Origin: Flavobacterium sp. NKUCC04_CG
GTDB lineage: Bacteria; Bacteroidota; Bacteroidia; Flavobacteriales; Flavobacteriaceae
Reading direction: 5' to 3'
DNA: 48,398 nucleotides
NCBI RefSeq assembly: GCF_019345525.1
Contig: NZ_JAHKRA010000023.1
Location: 1 to 48,398, forward strand
The translations under genes and the position numbers were made by a program. The notes under the pieces are model-generated. The model had not been told where the DNA came from, did not search any database, and saw only the letters and a list, made by a program, of their open reading frames with translations. This document shows positions 35,770 to 44,400 of this stretch, one piece after another (the first letter of the stretch is position 1; each line of letters starts with the position of its first letter).

Positions 35770-36381
35770 TTATTTTTTTCCTTTTGCAGGTGTTTTTGCT
35801 GCTTTTGCTGCTTCTTGAGCTGCTTTCATAGCCGCACGAGAAATTCTCACTTGAGCTACTACAGTATTATCTGTATGTAAAACTTTATAGTTATTAGTAA
35901 CTAAATCCGTTACATACAATTTGTTACCCATTTCTAAGTTAGTGATTTCTGCTTCAACAAAATCAGGAAGATTTGCAGGCAAAGCTCTAACTTTAAGTTT
36001 ACGCAAGTTAAGGTTAAGAACCCCACCAGCCATAACACCTCTAGAATTACCTAAAAGTTTTACTGGAACTTCCATAGTAATTTCTTTGTCTTCATGCAAT
36101 TGGTAGAAATCCATATGTAGGATGCTTCCGCTTACTGGGTGAAATTGGATGTCTTGAAGAATTGCGTTGAAAGATTTACCACCTTCCAATTCAATAACAA
36201 CTGTGTGTACGTTTGGAGTGTAAACCAAGCCTTTGAATGCTTTTTCTTCTGCTGTAAAATGAACTGCTTCTTGAACTCCTCCGTATAACACGCAAGGAAC
36301 CAATCCAGCATTACGTACCGCTTTCGTTGCCGATTTACCTACGCTTTCTCTTTCTGATCCTTTAATTGTAATTGATTTCAT
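35770..36381 (-). CDS. rplY: 50S ribosomal protein L25 / Ctc (bL25), long form
   Basis: This 203-aa protein has an N-terminal L25 domain ([22 protein letters not shown]) and a C-terminal TL5/Ctc beta domain, ending in an Ala/Lys-rich tail ([13 protein letters not shown]). It binds 5S rRNA. The prs gene precedes it by 26 nt, a common prs-rplY-pth order. A fitting neighbour is the 5S rRNA at the right end of the window, but that link is coincidental. Confidence 0.96.
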   Translation of the reverse strand: MKSITIKGSERESVGKSATKAVRNAGLVPCVLYGGVQEAVHFTAEEKAFKGLVYTPNVHTVVIELEGGKSFNAILQDIQFHPVSGSILHMDFYQLHEDKEITMEVPVKLLGNSRGVMAGGVLNLNLRKLKVRALPANLPDFVEAEITNLEMGNKLYVTDLVTNNYKVLHTDNTVVAQVRISRAAMKAAQEAAKAAKTPAKGKK

Positions 36382-36407
36382 TGAACTATATTTAATTATT
36401 AATATTC

Positions 36408-37349
36408 CTAAACGATAAATTTGCCGCTAATCGATTTATTGTTTTGTACCATTTGCATAACATCTGCAAAAAGAGGTGCACAATCAATAACTCTGATTTT
36501 TGGACTTTGTTTTTTCAATGGGATAGAGTTGGTTACTATCAATTCTTCCAATTGAGAATTTTCTATTTTTTCGTACGCTCCACCTGATAAAATAGCATGT
36601 GTACAAATGGCTCTAACACTTAAAGCTCCTTTTTCCATCATCATCTCTGCTGCCTTAGCTAAAGTACCACCTGTGTCAATCATATCATCGACTAAAATCA
36701 CATTGCGCCCTTTAACCTCGCCAATCAGCTCCATAGTATCTATGACGTTAGCCACTTTTCTTTGTTTGTAACAAATAACCACATCCGAATTTAAAAACTT
36801 AGAATAGGCATAAGCTCTTTTAGACCCTCCCATATCTGGAGAAGCTATCGTTAAGTTTTCCAAATTCAAACTCTTAACATACGGCAAGAAAATAGTCGAT
36901 GCAAATAAATGATCCACCGGTTTCTCAAAGAATCCTTGAATTTGATCAGCATGCAAGTCCATAGTCATAATGCGGGTTGCTCCTGCAGATTCCAATAATT
37001 TTGCTACCAATTTTGCTCCAATCGGTACTCTAGGTTTGTCTTTTCGGTCTTGTCTAGCCCATCCAAAATAAGGAATTACTGCTGTTATATGTCTCGCTGA
37101 AGCTCTCTTAGCCGCATCAATCATCAAAAGCAATTCCATCAAATTATCTGATGTTGGAAAAGTAGAGCAAACTAAAAAAACGCGCATTCCTCTTATCGAT
37201 TCTTCAAAGGAAGGTTGAAATTCCCCATCACTATAATGTGATAAAGTAACCTTACCTAATGCTACTCCGTAATGTTCTGCAATCTTCTCAGCAAGATGTA
37301 CACTTTGTGAACATGCAAAAATTTTTGCATCCGGTTCGAGGTGTGTCAT
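36408..37349 (-). CDS. prs: Ribose-phosphate pyrophosphokinase
   Basis: This 313-aa enzyme makes PRPP from ribose 5-phosphate and ATP for nucleotide, His and Trp synthesis. It has [42 protein letters not shown] and the PRPP loop [19 protein letters not shown]. The C-terminal region is [15 protein letters not shown]. On the minus strand a -7-like TAAATTTG is present at 37410-37403, without a clear -33. The gene is divergent from tRNA-Leu. Confidence 0.97.
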   Translation of the reverse strand: MTHLEPDAKIFACSQSVHLAEKIAEHYGVALGKVTLSHYSDGEFQPSFEESIRGMRVFLVCSTFPTSDNLMELLLMIDAAKRASARHITAVIPYFGWARQDRKDKPRVPIGAKLVAKLLESAGATRIMTMDLHADQIQGFFEKPVDHLFASTIFLPYVKSLNLENLTIASPDMGGSKRAYAYSKFLNSDVVICYKQRKVANVIDTMELIGEVKGRNVILVDDMIDTGGTLAKAAEMMMEKGALSVRAICTHAILSGGAYEKIENSQLEELIVTNSIPLKKQSPKIRVIDCAPLFADVMQMVQNNKSISGKFIV

Positions 37350-37451
37350 TTAATTTGTTGTTTTGTAGTTAGTTAGTTTGTTGCAATTATTTTTTACTGC
37401 TGCAAATTTATAAATTATATTTCACATTGTGTTTTTTTTTGCATTTTTTAT

Positions 37452-37480
37452 TTGTTTTAAAAAATATTTTCCTACATTTG
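37452..37480 (+). promoter_or_regulatory. Bacteroidota-type promoter for tRNA-Leu
   Basis: TTG at 37452-37454, 18 nt, TACATTTG at 37473-37480. It lies 26 nt upstream of the tRNA 5' end. Confidence 0.8.
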
Positions 37481-37506
37481 CAATCTCAATACAGAGAAAC
37501 ACTGAG

Positions 37507-37586
37507 GCCCGGATGGCGGAATTGGTAGACGCGCACGACTCAAACTCGTGTTCCTTGGAGTGTGGGTTCGATTCCCACTCCGGGTA
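37507..37586 (+). tRNA. tRNA-Leu (anticodon CAA)
   Basis: The acceptor arms GCCCGGA and TCCGGGT pair (one G-U at the top) with discriminator A. The D-arm region GCGGAATTGGTAGACGC carries the leucine-type GG. The anticodon loop is CUCAAAC between CACGA and TCGTG. An extra arm of about 11 nt (TTCCTTGGAGT) makes it class II. The T arm is GTGGG TTCGATT CCCAC. No CCA is encoded. It decodes UUG. It has its own promoter and terminator. Confidence 0.96.
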
Positions 37587-37590
37587 CTAG

Positions 37591-37628
37591 ACAGGAAAAT
37601 AGATACATATCTATTTTCCTGTTTTTAT
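37591..37628 (+). terminator. Terminator after tRNA-Leu
   Basis: ACAGGAAAATAGATA, 2-nt loop, TATCTATTTTCCTGT, then T5: a perfect 15-bp stem a few nt after the tRNA. Confidence 0.9.
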
Positions 37629-37703
37629 TTTTACATAATGCATTCAATTGGTGTGATAGTGTATTCCTTCAAATTCTAATTTTTTCCAGAAATATCGAAG
37701 CGC

Positions 37704-37853
37704 TTAAAATTCATTTCTTTTCAATATCCCTATCAATATAGCGTCTTGATATGTTCTGATCAACGCCAAAAGCTGTACCCAGCCCACATTGAACGTCTTT
37801 TTCACCGCCTCTACCATCTGGTTTATCATTTTATCTTCCTCAATATCGGGCAT
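37704..37853 (-). pseudogene. Degraded minus-strand coding fragment
   Basis: A 49-codon frame from ATG at 37853 reads MPDIEEDKMINQMVEAVKK, then loses sense. Moving one nucleotide across the A-run at about 37800 gives DVQCGLGTAFGVDQNIS and then RRYIDRDIEKK before a stop. The composite looks like the end of a real, frameshifted protein. The family is not recognised. Confidence 0.4.
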
Positions 37854-38150
37854 CACTCTTGTTTATGGTTTGTACCCAATAATTATATGTTTACACCTTT
37901 TTTATAAAACTTTTCCATTTTTATTCTCAATTTAAGACTATCGGCACCAATTATAATCAAACGACAAAAATCTTATATCGTCATTTTACACAAGGAAAGG
38001 CGGGTACTTTTCTCGATAGATTAAAAAAGTAAACCGTTTAATTAGCAACTTATACTAATAAAATTACGAATAAAATTCAAAACTTAAAAAACCAGTATAT
38101 CGTTAAAGGTATTTTAAAATAGTAAATAATAACCTGAAAACGCCAAGTGG

Positions 38151-38182
38151 ATTTTGACATTCGCGAGGTGATTTTTGGTATT
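38151..38182 (+). promoter_or_regulatory. Candidate AraC-regulator binding site A
   Basis: ATTTTGACAT, 11 nt, TTTTTGGTATT. The same two blocks with the same spacing occur at 39153-39184 before the HD-protein gene. It lies about 98 nt upstream of the AraC ATG. The repeat is seen directly; the assignment to the AraC protein is inference. Confidence 0.6.
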
Positions 38183-38279
38183 GCTAATTCAACACCATTT
38201 AATGATTATTGTTATTCGTTATTAAAAAGTAAATCCAACAATACTTTTACTTTTTTTATCTTTACAAAAACACCATCCG

Positions 38280-39137
38280 ATGAGAGCAGCTAGAGAGATC
38301 ATTACAGAACCTATTATTACCACCTCTTTTTCTGTCAGTCGTTTTGATGAATTTATTGTTGAGACAGCGTTTTCAAACAGACTGAATTATCATCGGATAT
38401 TAATGATCAAAAGTGGATCGGGCATATTAACTATAGACGAAAAGTCTTTTGAAGTAAAGAGCCATGCAGTTTTTCTGATGTCCAAAGGACAGGTTTATGA
38501 ATTTGAAAAACCTTCAATTATTTCAGGTTATGTTATTTCATTCGGGGATTGCTTCTGGGAGAAAACTCCAAAGAGTGCTAGTAACTGCAAAGCAGTTCTT
38601 TTTAATAACACAACCGCTAACCAAATATTGACACTCAACAATTCGGAAATGAGTGAGCTTTTGTTTTTGTGTAATATTCTTTCGAATGAGTTCCTAAAAC
38701 CAAAATATATCAACCAAATGGATGTATTAGCCTCTTATCTTAAAATCGTTATGATTAAGTTGGCAAATGTAAGAATAACAGAAGAAACCCTTTTTGACAG
38801 TCAGGATTACCTCATGTACCGTAAGTTTATGGAAATACTCAGTAAAGAATATCGCAATAATCGCTCAGTAAATAGCTATGCTGAAATGTTGAACATCACA
38901 GCCCGAAAGCTTAGTACAACCTGTAAAAGATGTAGCGGCATTAGTGCAAAAGAAATCATCAATGGGCAGATTGTTGCCGAAGCCAAACGACTTTTACAGT
39001 TTAGCTCTACTACCGTAAAGGAAATTGCCTATGAGCTTAATTTTAATACGCCCGAACAGTTCAGCCATTTTTTCAAAAAGAACACAAAAAAATCTCCCGC
39101 TGATTACAGAAACCAATTTATAACTATATCCACATAA
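38280..39137 (+). CDS. AraC-family transcriptional regulator
   Basis: This 285-aa protein has a cupin-like sensing domain at about 30-130 (HRILMIKSGSGILTIDEKSFEVKSHAVFLMSKGQVYEFEKP). The C-terminal double helix-turn-helix lies at about 180-280 and ends VKEIAYELNFNTPEQFSHFFKKNTKKSPADYRNQF, the classical AraC signature. The first HTH is SYAEMLNITARKLSTTCKRCSG. It is followed after 95 nt by an HD-domain protein, and the same split motif lies before both genes. Autoregulation and control of the HD gene are likely. The ligand is unknown. Confidence 0.93.
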   Translation: MRAAREIITEPIITTSFSVSRFDEFIVETAFSNRLNYHRILMIKSGSGILTIDEKSFEVKSHAVFLMSKGQVYEFEKPSIISGYVISFGDCFWEKTPKSASNCKAVLFNNTTANQILTLNNSEMSELLFLCNILSNEFLKPKYINQMDVLASYLKIVMIKLANVRITEETLFDSQDYLMYRKFMEILSKEYRNNRSVNSYAEMLNITARKLSTTCKRCSGISAKEIINGQIVAEAKRLLQFSSTTVKEIAYELNFNTPEQFSHFFKKNTKKSPADYRNQFITIST

Positions 39138-39152
39138 TAATAAAGCAGAAAA

Positions 39153-39184
39153 ATTTTGACATCCTAAACGCATTTATTGGTATT
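39153..39184 (+). promoter_or_regulatory. Candidate AraC-regulator binding site B
   Basis: ATTTTGACAT, 11 nt, TTATTGGTATT. It is 22 nt before a -7 box TAATTTTG (39206-39213), and no properly spaced TTG is present. This suits an activator site placed over a weak -33 region. Confidence 0.6.
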
Positions 39185-39232
39185 CTTTCAGATAGACAAG
39201 GGAAATAATTTTGTCAAAAATAATTTTCAATC

Positions 39233-39883
39233 ATGTCAGTAAATCGTTTAAAAAAAGTAGCCGGTGTAATTATTCCGGACAGTAAAATTGCAATCGAAGC
39301 AACAGAGCTTTTGTTAGAACACGGAACAGAATTTATCTACAATCATTCTCTGCGAGTTTTCTTGTTTTCATCGTTGAATGCTCAACGCAACAATTTGATT
39401 CACGATACTGAATTATTGTACATTGCTTCTGTATTTCACGATTTAGGTCTTGTGTCACATTATAGTAGCGAAAACTTGCGTTTTGAAGTCGATGGAGCCA
39501 ATGCTGCTCGTGATTTCCTAAAAGGTCACGGAATGCCCAAAGAAAAATTACAATTGGTTTGGGACACTATCGCTCTGCACACTACAATTGGTATCGCGGA
39601 GCATAAGGAGAATGAAGTAGCCTTGATGTATTCGGGTGTAGGTTTGGACGTAATGGGAGAAGGTTATGAACATTTAAGTGTAGAACATCGTGAAGAAATT
39701 ATAAGATCTTTCCCGAGAAACGATTTTAAAAAGAAAATTATCCCTACATTTTTTGGTGGGTTTGAGCACAAGACCGAAACCACCTTTGGCAACATCAAAG
39801 CGGACGTGTGTTCTTTTATGATACCGAATTTTAAAACCAAAAATTTCTGCGATTGCATTCTACATTCGCCTTGGTCGGAATAA
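39233..39883 (+). CDS. HD-domain protein (cyanamide-hydratase-like)
   Basis: This 216-aa protein has an HD domain. The first ligand His38 is in YNHSLRVFLF, the pair His69-Asp70 in ASVFHDLGL, and a further His in TIALHTTIGIAEHKENE. Together they fit a metal-dependent phosphohydrolase fold of the cyanamide hydratase type. The SHYSSENLRFEVDGANAARDFL segment is typical of that subgroup. It is controlled, by inference, by the adjacent AraC regulator. The natural substrate is not known. Confidence 0.85.
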   Translation: MSVNRLKKVAGVIIPDSKIAIEATELLLEHGTEFIYNHSLRVFLFSSLNAQRNNLIHDTELLYIASVFHDLGLVSHYSSENLRFEVDGANAARDFLKGHGMPKEKLQLVWDTIALHTTIGIAEHKENEVALMYSGVGLDVMGEGYEHLSVEHREEIIRSFPRNDFKKKIIPTFFGGFEHKTETTFGNIKADVCSFMIPNFKTKNFCDCILHSPWSE

Positions 39884-40241
39884 CAGCATCTATGTTTATG
39901 CAAAGGCTTCTTGATAGACACCACTGTAATGATGAACGGGCTTAATAATGTTCTAGGTAAAATAAATTGGCTGATGAAAGAAATAATTTGTTAGACGCTC
40001 CCGGAAGTGCAAAAAAGCAAAACTGGAGAATATGGTTATGAATGGATCTTACACTCAAATCAAGACGTTGATAAACAGCTGTATCGTTGCAAAAACGAAC
40101 ACCATGGAAGAAGCTGTAGCAAAGTTACTTATCCAATAAGCCCCCTATAGAGGGCTTATTGAGTATATAAACTCGACGTTTACCGACTTACAAGGTGAAA
40201 GAACATCATTGGATAGATTAAGTATTACGAAAGACAAACCC
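39884..40241. other. Non-coding region with short ORFs and a palindrome
   Basis: This 358-nt stretch holds a 35-codon frame (40032-40139, MVMNGSYTQIKTLINSCIVAKTNTMEEAVAKLLIQ) that looks protein-like in its second half (TMEEAVAKLL). It overlaps a 26-nt near-perfect palindrome at 40135-40160. No intact gene is supported. It may be a decayed gene between the HD and MocR regions. Confidence 0.45.
40135..40160. terminator. Near-perfect palindrome, possible terminator
   Basis: AATAAGCCC, 8 nt, GGGCTTATT, with inner bases CCTATAGA also nearly symmetric (two mismatches over 26 nt). It is located between the plus-strand HD gene and the convergent minus-strand MocR gene. No strong T tract follows. Confidence 0.45.
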
Positions 40242-41663
40242 TTAGGATAAAGCCTCTGCAAGTTGTACAATCCCAAATTCCAGCTGTGCTTTTGTCAATG
40301 AACCGTAACTCAATCGCATACCTTTTACTGGCTTATCTAGACAGTAAGCCTCAGGCAAAATAATCTTAACCGACCGCAATCGCAACTGTTTGTCAACCCC
40401 TTCCCAATCTACATCGGTTTTAGGCACAATCCAAAACGCCATACCGCCTTCCGGAATCATATAGTCGACTTTTCCTTTTAAGTGTTTTTCCAACAAGCCG
40501 TTGGTGAAATTTCGTTTGTCTTTATAATAAGCTTGCGCCTTTTTTAAATGCCTTTTTATTGTTCCATCCTCAATCAACTGCAATACCGCCTGCTCCATGA
40601 TGGTATCTCCTTGCACATCGATGATTTTTCTCAACGCTCCAATTTTTTTAATCAAGGACTCATTTTTACTAACTAAATAACCTATACGCAAAGCTGGAGC
40701 AACCACCTTACTCATCGTTCCAATATAAACGTAATTTTCGAGTTCACTGTAGCTAGATAAAGGGAGTATCGGTCGATATCCAAAATGAAATTCATTATCA
40801 TAATCGTCTTCAATGATGGTAAAACCATACGCATTGGACAATCGAATCAACTCCAATCGACGTTGCAGACTCAAAGTCACCGTCGTTGGGTATTGATGGT
40901 GTGGTGTGATATAAATCGCCTTGATATGATCATAAGTGTTTAAGTGCCGCAGCACATCGTCAATTACCAAACCATCCTGATCCACACCCACCGTCAGCAG
41001 TGTGGCACCGGAGCTCTCAAAAGCCTTCCAAGCCGGTTTATATCCCGGATGCTCAATCATCACATAGTCATTCGAACTCAACAAACACTGAGCAGTCAAA
41101 TACATCGCCATCTGACTACCCCTTGTTACGCACATTTGCTGCTCGTCAATATGCATTCCACGCTGGTGATTCAGCATATTCGCTATGGCTTTTCTAAATT
41201 GAACATCACCAAATTCGTTGGCATAACCCATCATCTGCCACTTGCTCTTTCGATTAAATATTTGTCGATACGCTCGAGCCAAAGCCGCTACAGGCGCTAT
41301 TTGACTGTCTGGATGCCCATCATCAAAAGAAACTTGATAGTATTCACGCTCAATTATTGGCCCTGTTACACCAATCAACCCAGTTGATTGTTTGCTTAAA
41401 ACCGGCAAAACATCGCTGACAAAGGTGCCTTTACGCTCTTTGGAACTCAACCATCCTTCGTTGATCAAAACATTTAAAGCCTCTACAACGGTATTTCTAT
41501 TAACTCCTAAATCGGCGGCCATACTTCTGCTACCAGGCAAAACACTTCCTACCTCCAATCGCCCTATTTGAATATCGGTAATAATCGCATCAGCAATCTG
41601 AAGATAAATCGCTTTATCCAATTGCTTATCTATTCGAATCTCTAATTTCCACGGTCTTAACAT
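40242..41663 (-). CDS. MocR-family (GntR-HTH plus aminotransferase) regulator
   Basis: This 473-aa protein has a winged-helix GntR domain at about 12-80 (AIYLQIADAIITDIQIGRLEVGSVLPGSRSMAADLGVNRNTVVEALNVL). It is fused to a class-I aminotransferase-like domain whose PLP-binding Lys319 is in GTMSKVVAPALRIGYL, with the partner Asp in EDDYDNEF. Proteins of this class sense PLP-linked metabolites (PdxR, GabR, TauR, DdlR). It is divergent from a cupin and DapA-like operon, and an inverted repeat lies in the intergenic region. It probably controls that operon. Confidence 0.92.
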   Translation of the reverse strand: MLRPWKLEIRIDKQLDKAIYLQIADAIITDIQIGRLEVGSVLPGSRSMAADLGVNRNTVVEALNVLINEGWLSSKERKGTFVSDVLPVLSKQSTGLIGVTGPIIEREYYQVSFDDGHPDSQIAPVAALARAYRQIFNRKSKWQMMGYANEFGDVQFRKAIANMLNHQRGMHIDEQQMCVTRGSQMAMYLTAQCLLSSNDYVMIEHPGYKPAWKAFESSGATLLTVGVDQDGLVIDDVLRHLNTYDHIKAIYITPHHQYPTTVTLSLQRRLELIRLSNAYGFTIIEDDYDNEFHFGYRPILPLSSYSELENYVYIGTMSKVVAPALRIGYLVSKNESLIKKIGALRKIIDVQGDTIMEQAVLQLIEDGTIKRHLKKAQAYYKDKRNFTNGLLEKHLKGKVDYMIPEGGMAFWIVPKTDVDWEGVDKQLRLRSVKIILPEAYCLDKPVKGMRLSYGSLTKAQLEFGIVQLAEALS

Positions 41664-41665
41664 CT

Positions 41666-41707
41666 GGACTAGTCGTTTTTCTAAAATCTGTATCAGTTCA
41701 CTGGTCC
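41666..41707. promoter_or_regulatory. Candidate MocR operator (inverted repeat)
   Basis: GGACTAGT (41666-41673) and ACTGGTCC (41700-41707) are inverted with one mismatch, with a 26-nt spacer. The left arm is next to the MocR start codon. The right arm ends 10 nt before a -7 box TATTTTTG (41718-41725) for the cupin operon. The placement fits repression or activation by MocR. Confidence 0.5.
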
Positions 41708-41764
41708 TAAGTTAATCTATTTTTGTCATGCAATAATGCAGAAAACAATAAATACCTTTTAATT

Positions 41765-42253
41765 ATGACAACAGTAAAAGAAAAGAAAACAGCAGAAAAA
41801 AACACAACCAGCTTCAGTTCTAAGGATTTCCATCAAACTTTTGCAAGACCCGTTTTTGTCAAACCGACCCATTTAATTCATAAAAATGTTGAGGATGCAG
41901 GAGTTCACAATCAATTTTCTACAGAACGCAAACATCCGGTTTTCTTTGTGGACTTGCCGAGCAAAAACGTCAGCATGACCATAGGAGGCCTACTTCCTGG
42001 ACAATTAACCAACCGCCACAGACATACCTATGAAACCGTGCTTTATGTAATCGAAGGAAAAGGATGGACAGAAGTAGAAAACGAGCGTATTGAATGGGAA
42101 GCGGGAGATGCCGTTTATATTCCGGCATGGGGATGGCACAGACATCAAAACATGAGCGACAGCGAGCCAGCCAAATACGTTGCTTGTGAAAATGCACCAC
42201 AACTACAAAATCTAGGTGTAGCACTACGAGAAGAAGAAGGTAGAGATTTATAA
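41765..42253 (+). CDS. Cupin-domain protein
   Basis: This 162-aa protein has one cupin domain in its second half. Motif 1 is GQLTNRHRHTYETVLYVIEGKGWTEVENE and motif 2 is WEAGDAVYIPAWGWHRHQN; the His and Glu residues form a metal site. The ATG at 41765 is chosen; a TTG at 41723 would extend the frame across the -7 promoter box. The 20-nt gap to a DapA-like aldolase suggests a shared catabolic or salvage pathway under MocR control. Confidence 0.85.
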   Translation: MTTVKEKKTAEKNTTSFSSKDFHQTFARPVFVKPTHLIHKNVEDAGVHNQFSTERKHPVFFVDLPSKNVSMTIGGLLPGQLTNRHRHTYETVLYVIEGKGWTEVENERIEWEAGDAVYIPAWGWHRHQNMSDSEPAKYVACENAPQLQNLGVALREEEGRDL

Positions 42254-42273
42254 ATCCAGATTATTTATTTACT

Positions 42274-43176
42274 ATGAAACACACTCCCCTTAAAGGTGTA
42301 ATTGCCTATCCAATTACCCCTTTCGACACCGACGAAAGAGTCAACATTAAGTTGTTTAAAACATTGGTAGAACGCTTAGTTCAAAACGGATCACACGCGA
42401 TTGCTCCACTGGGCAGTACTGGAGTTTTACCGTATTTATCCGACCAGGAAAAAGAAGCGATTACAGAAGCTACTATTGTCCAAGTGGCGGGTCGAGTTCC
42501 TACTTTAGTAGGCGTATCCAATTTGACTACAGAAAACACCATCTATCACGCCCAATTTGCCGAAAAAGCAGGCGCATCAGCCGTCATGATTATCCCGATG
42601 AGCTATTGGAAATTAACCGACGATGAAATTTTTGATCATTATGATCGCGTCGCTTCCAAAATTTCCATTCCAATCATGGCCTATAACAATCCCGCGACGA
42701 GTGGGATAGATATGACACCGGCATTACTTCAGCGTTTACTTAAAATTCCAAATGTAACCATGATTAAAGAAAGCACTGGCGATATCCAACGGATGCATTT
42801 CCTTAGAAAAACCTTGGGTGAAGAAGTGGCCTTTTACAACGGATCAAACCCCTTAGCCCTAGCCGCTTTTGCAGCAGGCGCACAAGGATGGTGTACCGCA
42901 GCTCCGAATCTTATTCCCGAATTGAATATGGCGCTTTACGAAGCCGTTCAAGCCAATGACCTGGTACGCGCGCAACAAGTGTTTTATCAACAATTCGATT
43001 TGTTAAAATTCATCGTTAACAAAGGCTTACCAAGAGCCATTAAGGCAGGATTGAATATATTAGGTCAACATGGAGGCGAATTGAGAGCACCATTACAACA
43101 ACTCAATCAACAAGATACCCTCGAATTAGAAAAACTACTGAGAGATATTTACAAACCCCAACCGACTGTAGTTTAA
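42274..43176 (+). CDS. Dihydrodipicolinate-synthase-family aldolase
   Basis: This 300-aa TIM-barrel lyase has the family residues GSTG (47-50), the catalytic Tyr137 in MAYNNPATSG and the Schiff-base Lys165 in TMIKEST. The distance to DapA proper is visible: the usual GTTGE is GSTGV and the substrate motif YNVPGRT is replaced by YNNPATS. The substrate is therefore probably not aspartate semialdehyde. Paralogues of this class act on keto acids such as 2-keto-3-deoxy sugars or 4-hydroxyproline products. It is encoded with a cupin and a divergent MocR. The specific reaction is unknown. Confidence 0.88.
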   Translation: MKHTPLKGVIAYPITPFDTDERVNIKLFKTLVERLVQNGSHAIAPLGSTGVLPYLSDQEKEAITEATIVQVAGRVPTLVGVSNLTTENTIYHAQFAEKAGASAVMIIPMSYWKLTDDEIFDHYDRVASKISIPIMAYNNPATSGIDMTPALLQRLLKIPNVTMIKESTGDIQRMHFLRKTLGEEVAFYNGSNPLALAAFAAGAQGWCTAAPNLIPELNMALYEAVQANDLVRAQQVFYQQFDLLKFIVNKGLPRAIKAGLNILGQHGGELRAPLQQLNQQDTLELEKLLRDIYKPQPTVV

Positions 43177-43247
43177 GCAACAGTTGAAGGCTCTATGAAT
43201 TTTACCGTTCTAAGTCCTTCTCTATACCGTCAAACGATTGGTAATCG

Positions 43248-43282
43248 ATAGCCCATGATTTTCATATCTGGGCTATTTTTTT
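43248..43282 (+). terminator. Terminator of the cupin and aldolase operon
   Basis: ATAGCCCA, 13-nt loop, TGGGCTAT, T tract, about 70 nt after the stop. Confidence 0.78.
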
Positions 43283-43527
43283 ATCTCCCTGCCGTACTGA
43301 AGAATAATCGCAAAAACGCTTTTAAAATCCATTGACACTGCTTAAATAGAGGCTTGTTGAATTTAACAATCCAATCTCCTAAAAATTCTAATAATTAGCA
43401 CACTAAAAGAAATTGTATTACCAATTCATTATTTTTAAGTAAATTTAGTTTACGGAATTATCACTAACCCGAAATAATCCGCACGATTTTAAGCTTTATA
43501 ACAATCGAACCCTCAATTTTTGTTTAT
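43283..43527. other. AT-rich intergenic region before the JmjC-like gene
   Basis: The whole gap from 43177 is 351 nt. Apart from the terminator at 43248-43282 it contains no credible ORF, consensus promoter or repeat that I could find. Confidence 0.5.
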
Positions 43528-44400
43528 ATGGATGCTTTAAAACTAAAACCTATAGACCGCGTTGCTACAATTTCCAAAGAAGATTTTGTTGAAAATTATT
43601 TAAAAAAACAAAAACCCTTAGTTGTAGAGAAACTAACTGAAGACTGGCCAGCCTATCAAAAATGGCATCTTAATTATATAAAAAATCTGGCTGGAGATAA
43701 AACAGTCCCTTTATATGACGACAGACCCGTCACCCACAAAGACGGCTTTAATGAAGCTCATGCTCAAATGAAGATGTCTGATTATATCGACTTATTACAA
43801 CAAAAACCGACCAATTATCGAATCTTTCTTTATAATTTGATGAAGGAAGTACCCTCACTACAAAACGATTTCCATTGGCCACAATTGGGGATTAAATTAG
43901 TCAAGCAATTACCGATGTTATTTTTCGGAGGTGAGAACTCAAAAGTTTTTATGCACTATGATATTGATCTTTCCAATATTTTCCACTTTCACTTTCACGG
44001 TAAAAAGCAATGCATTCTTTTTCATCCCGACCAAACTCCTTATCTTTACAAAATACCTCATTCCTTAATAGTGCGGGAAGACATAGATTTTGACAATCCC
44101 GATTATAAAAAGTGGCCCGCCTTGAGAAAAGCACAGGGTCTTATAGCTGACTTAAGTCACGGCGAAATGCTGTATATGCCTGAAGGCTATTGGCATTATA
44201 TGAAATATATTACCCCCGGATTCTCTATGAGTTTACGCTCTTTGCCGAGAAAACCAAGCCATGTCATAAAGGCTGTATACAACATTTTTATCATGCGCCA
44301 TTTTGACAACTGCATGAGACGTATACGGGGTCAAAGATGGATCGATTACAAAAACGAAAAAGCCATATCCGATACGGAGAAAAGGCAACAAAAAAAATAA
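43528..44400 (+). CDS. Cupin_8 / JmjC-like Fe(II) and 2-oxoglutarate oxygenase
   Basis: This 290-aa protein has the facial triad His143-x-Asp145 (FMHYDIDLSN) and His223 (GYWHYMKY), with a strand carrying HFHFHGKKQCILFHP between, as in FIH-type JmjC proteins. The N-terminal part (KPLVVEKLTEDWPAYQKW) is the usual cupin_8 opening. Bacterial relatives hydroxylate proteins, for example ribosomal proteins, but the substrate here is unknown. The recX frame overlaps its 3' end. Confidence 0.88.
   Translation: MDALKLKPIDRVATISKEDFVENYLKKQKPLVVEKLTEDWPAYQKWHLNYIKNLAGDKTVPLYDDRPVTHKDGFNEAHAQMKMSDYIDLLQQKPTNYRIFLYNLMKEVPSLQNDFHWPQLGIKLVKQLPMLFFGGENSKVFMHYDIDLSNIFHFHFHGKKQCILFHPDQTPYLYKIPHSLIVREDIDFDNPDYKKWPALRKAQGLIADLSHGEMLYMPEGYWHYMKYITPGFSMSLRSLPRKPSHVIKAVYNIFIMRHFDNCMRRIRGQRWIDYKNEKAISDTEKRQQKK

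Larger units (their letters stand above)
37629..38279. other. Gene-poor region between tRNA-Leu and the AraC gene
   Basis: About 650 nt without an intact gene. It holds a minus-strand coding remnant (37704-37853) and the upstream copy of a split motif (38151-38182) shared with the HD-protein promoter. The position just after a tRNA, with a gene relic, is the pattern of a former insertion. I see no intact integrase or attachment-site repeat. Confidence 0.5.

Noticed and set aside
40944..41387. 147-codon plus-strand frame opposite the MocR gene
   Set aside because: Antisense shadow of a well-supported MocR protein.
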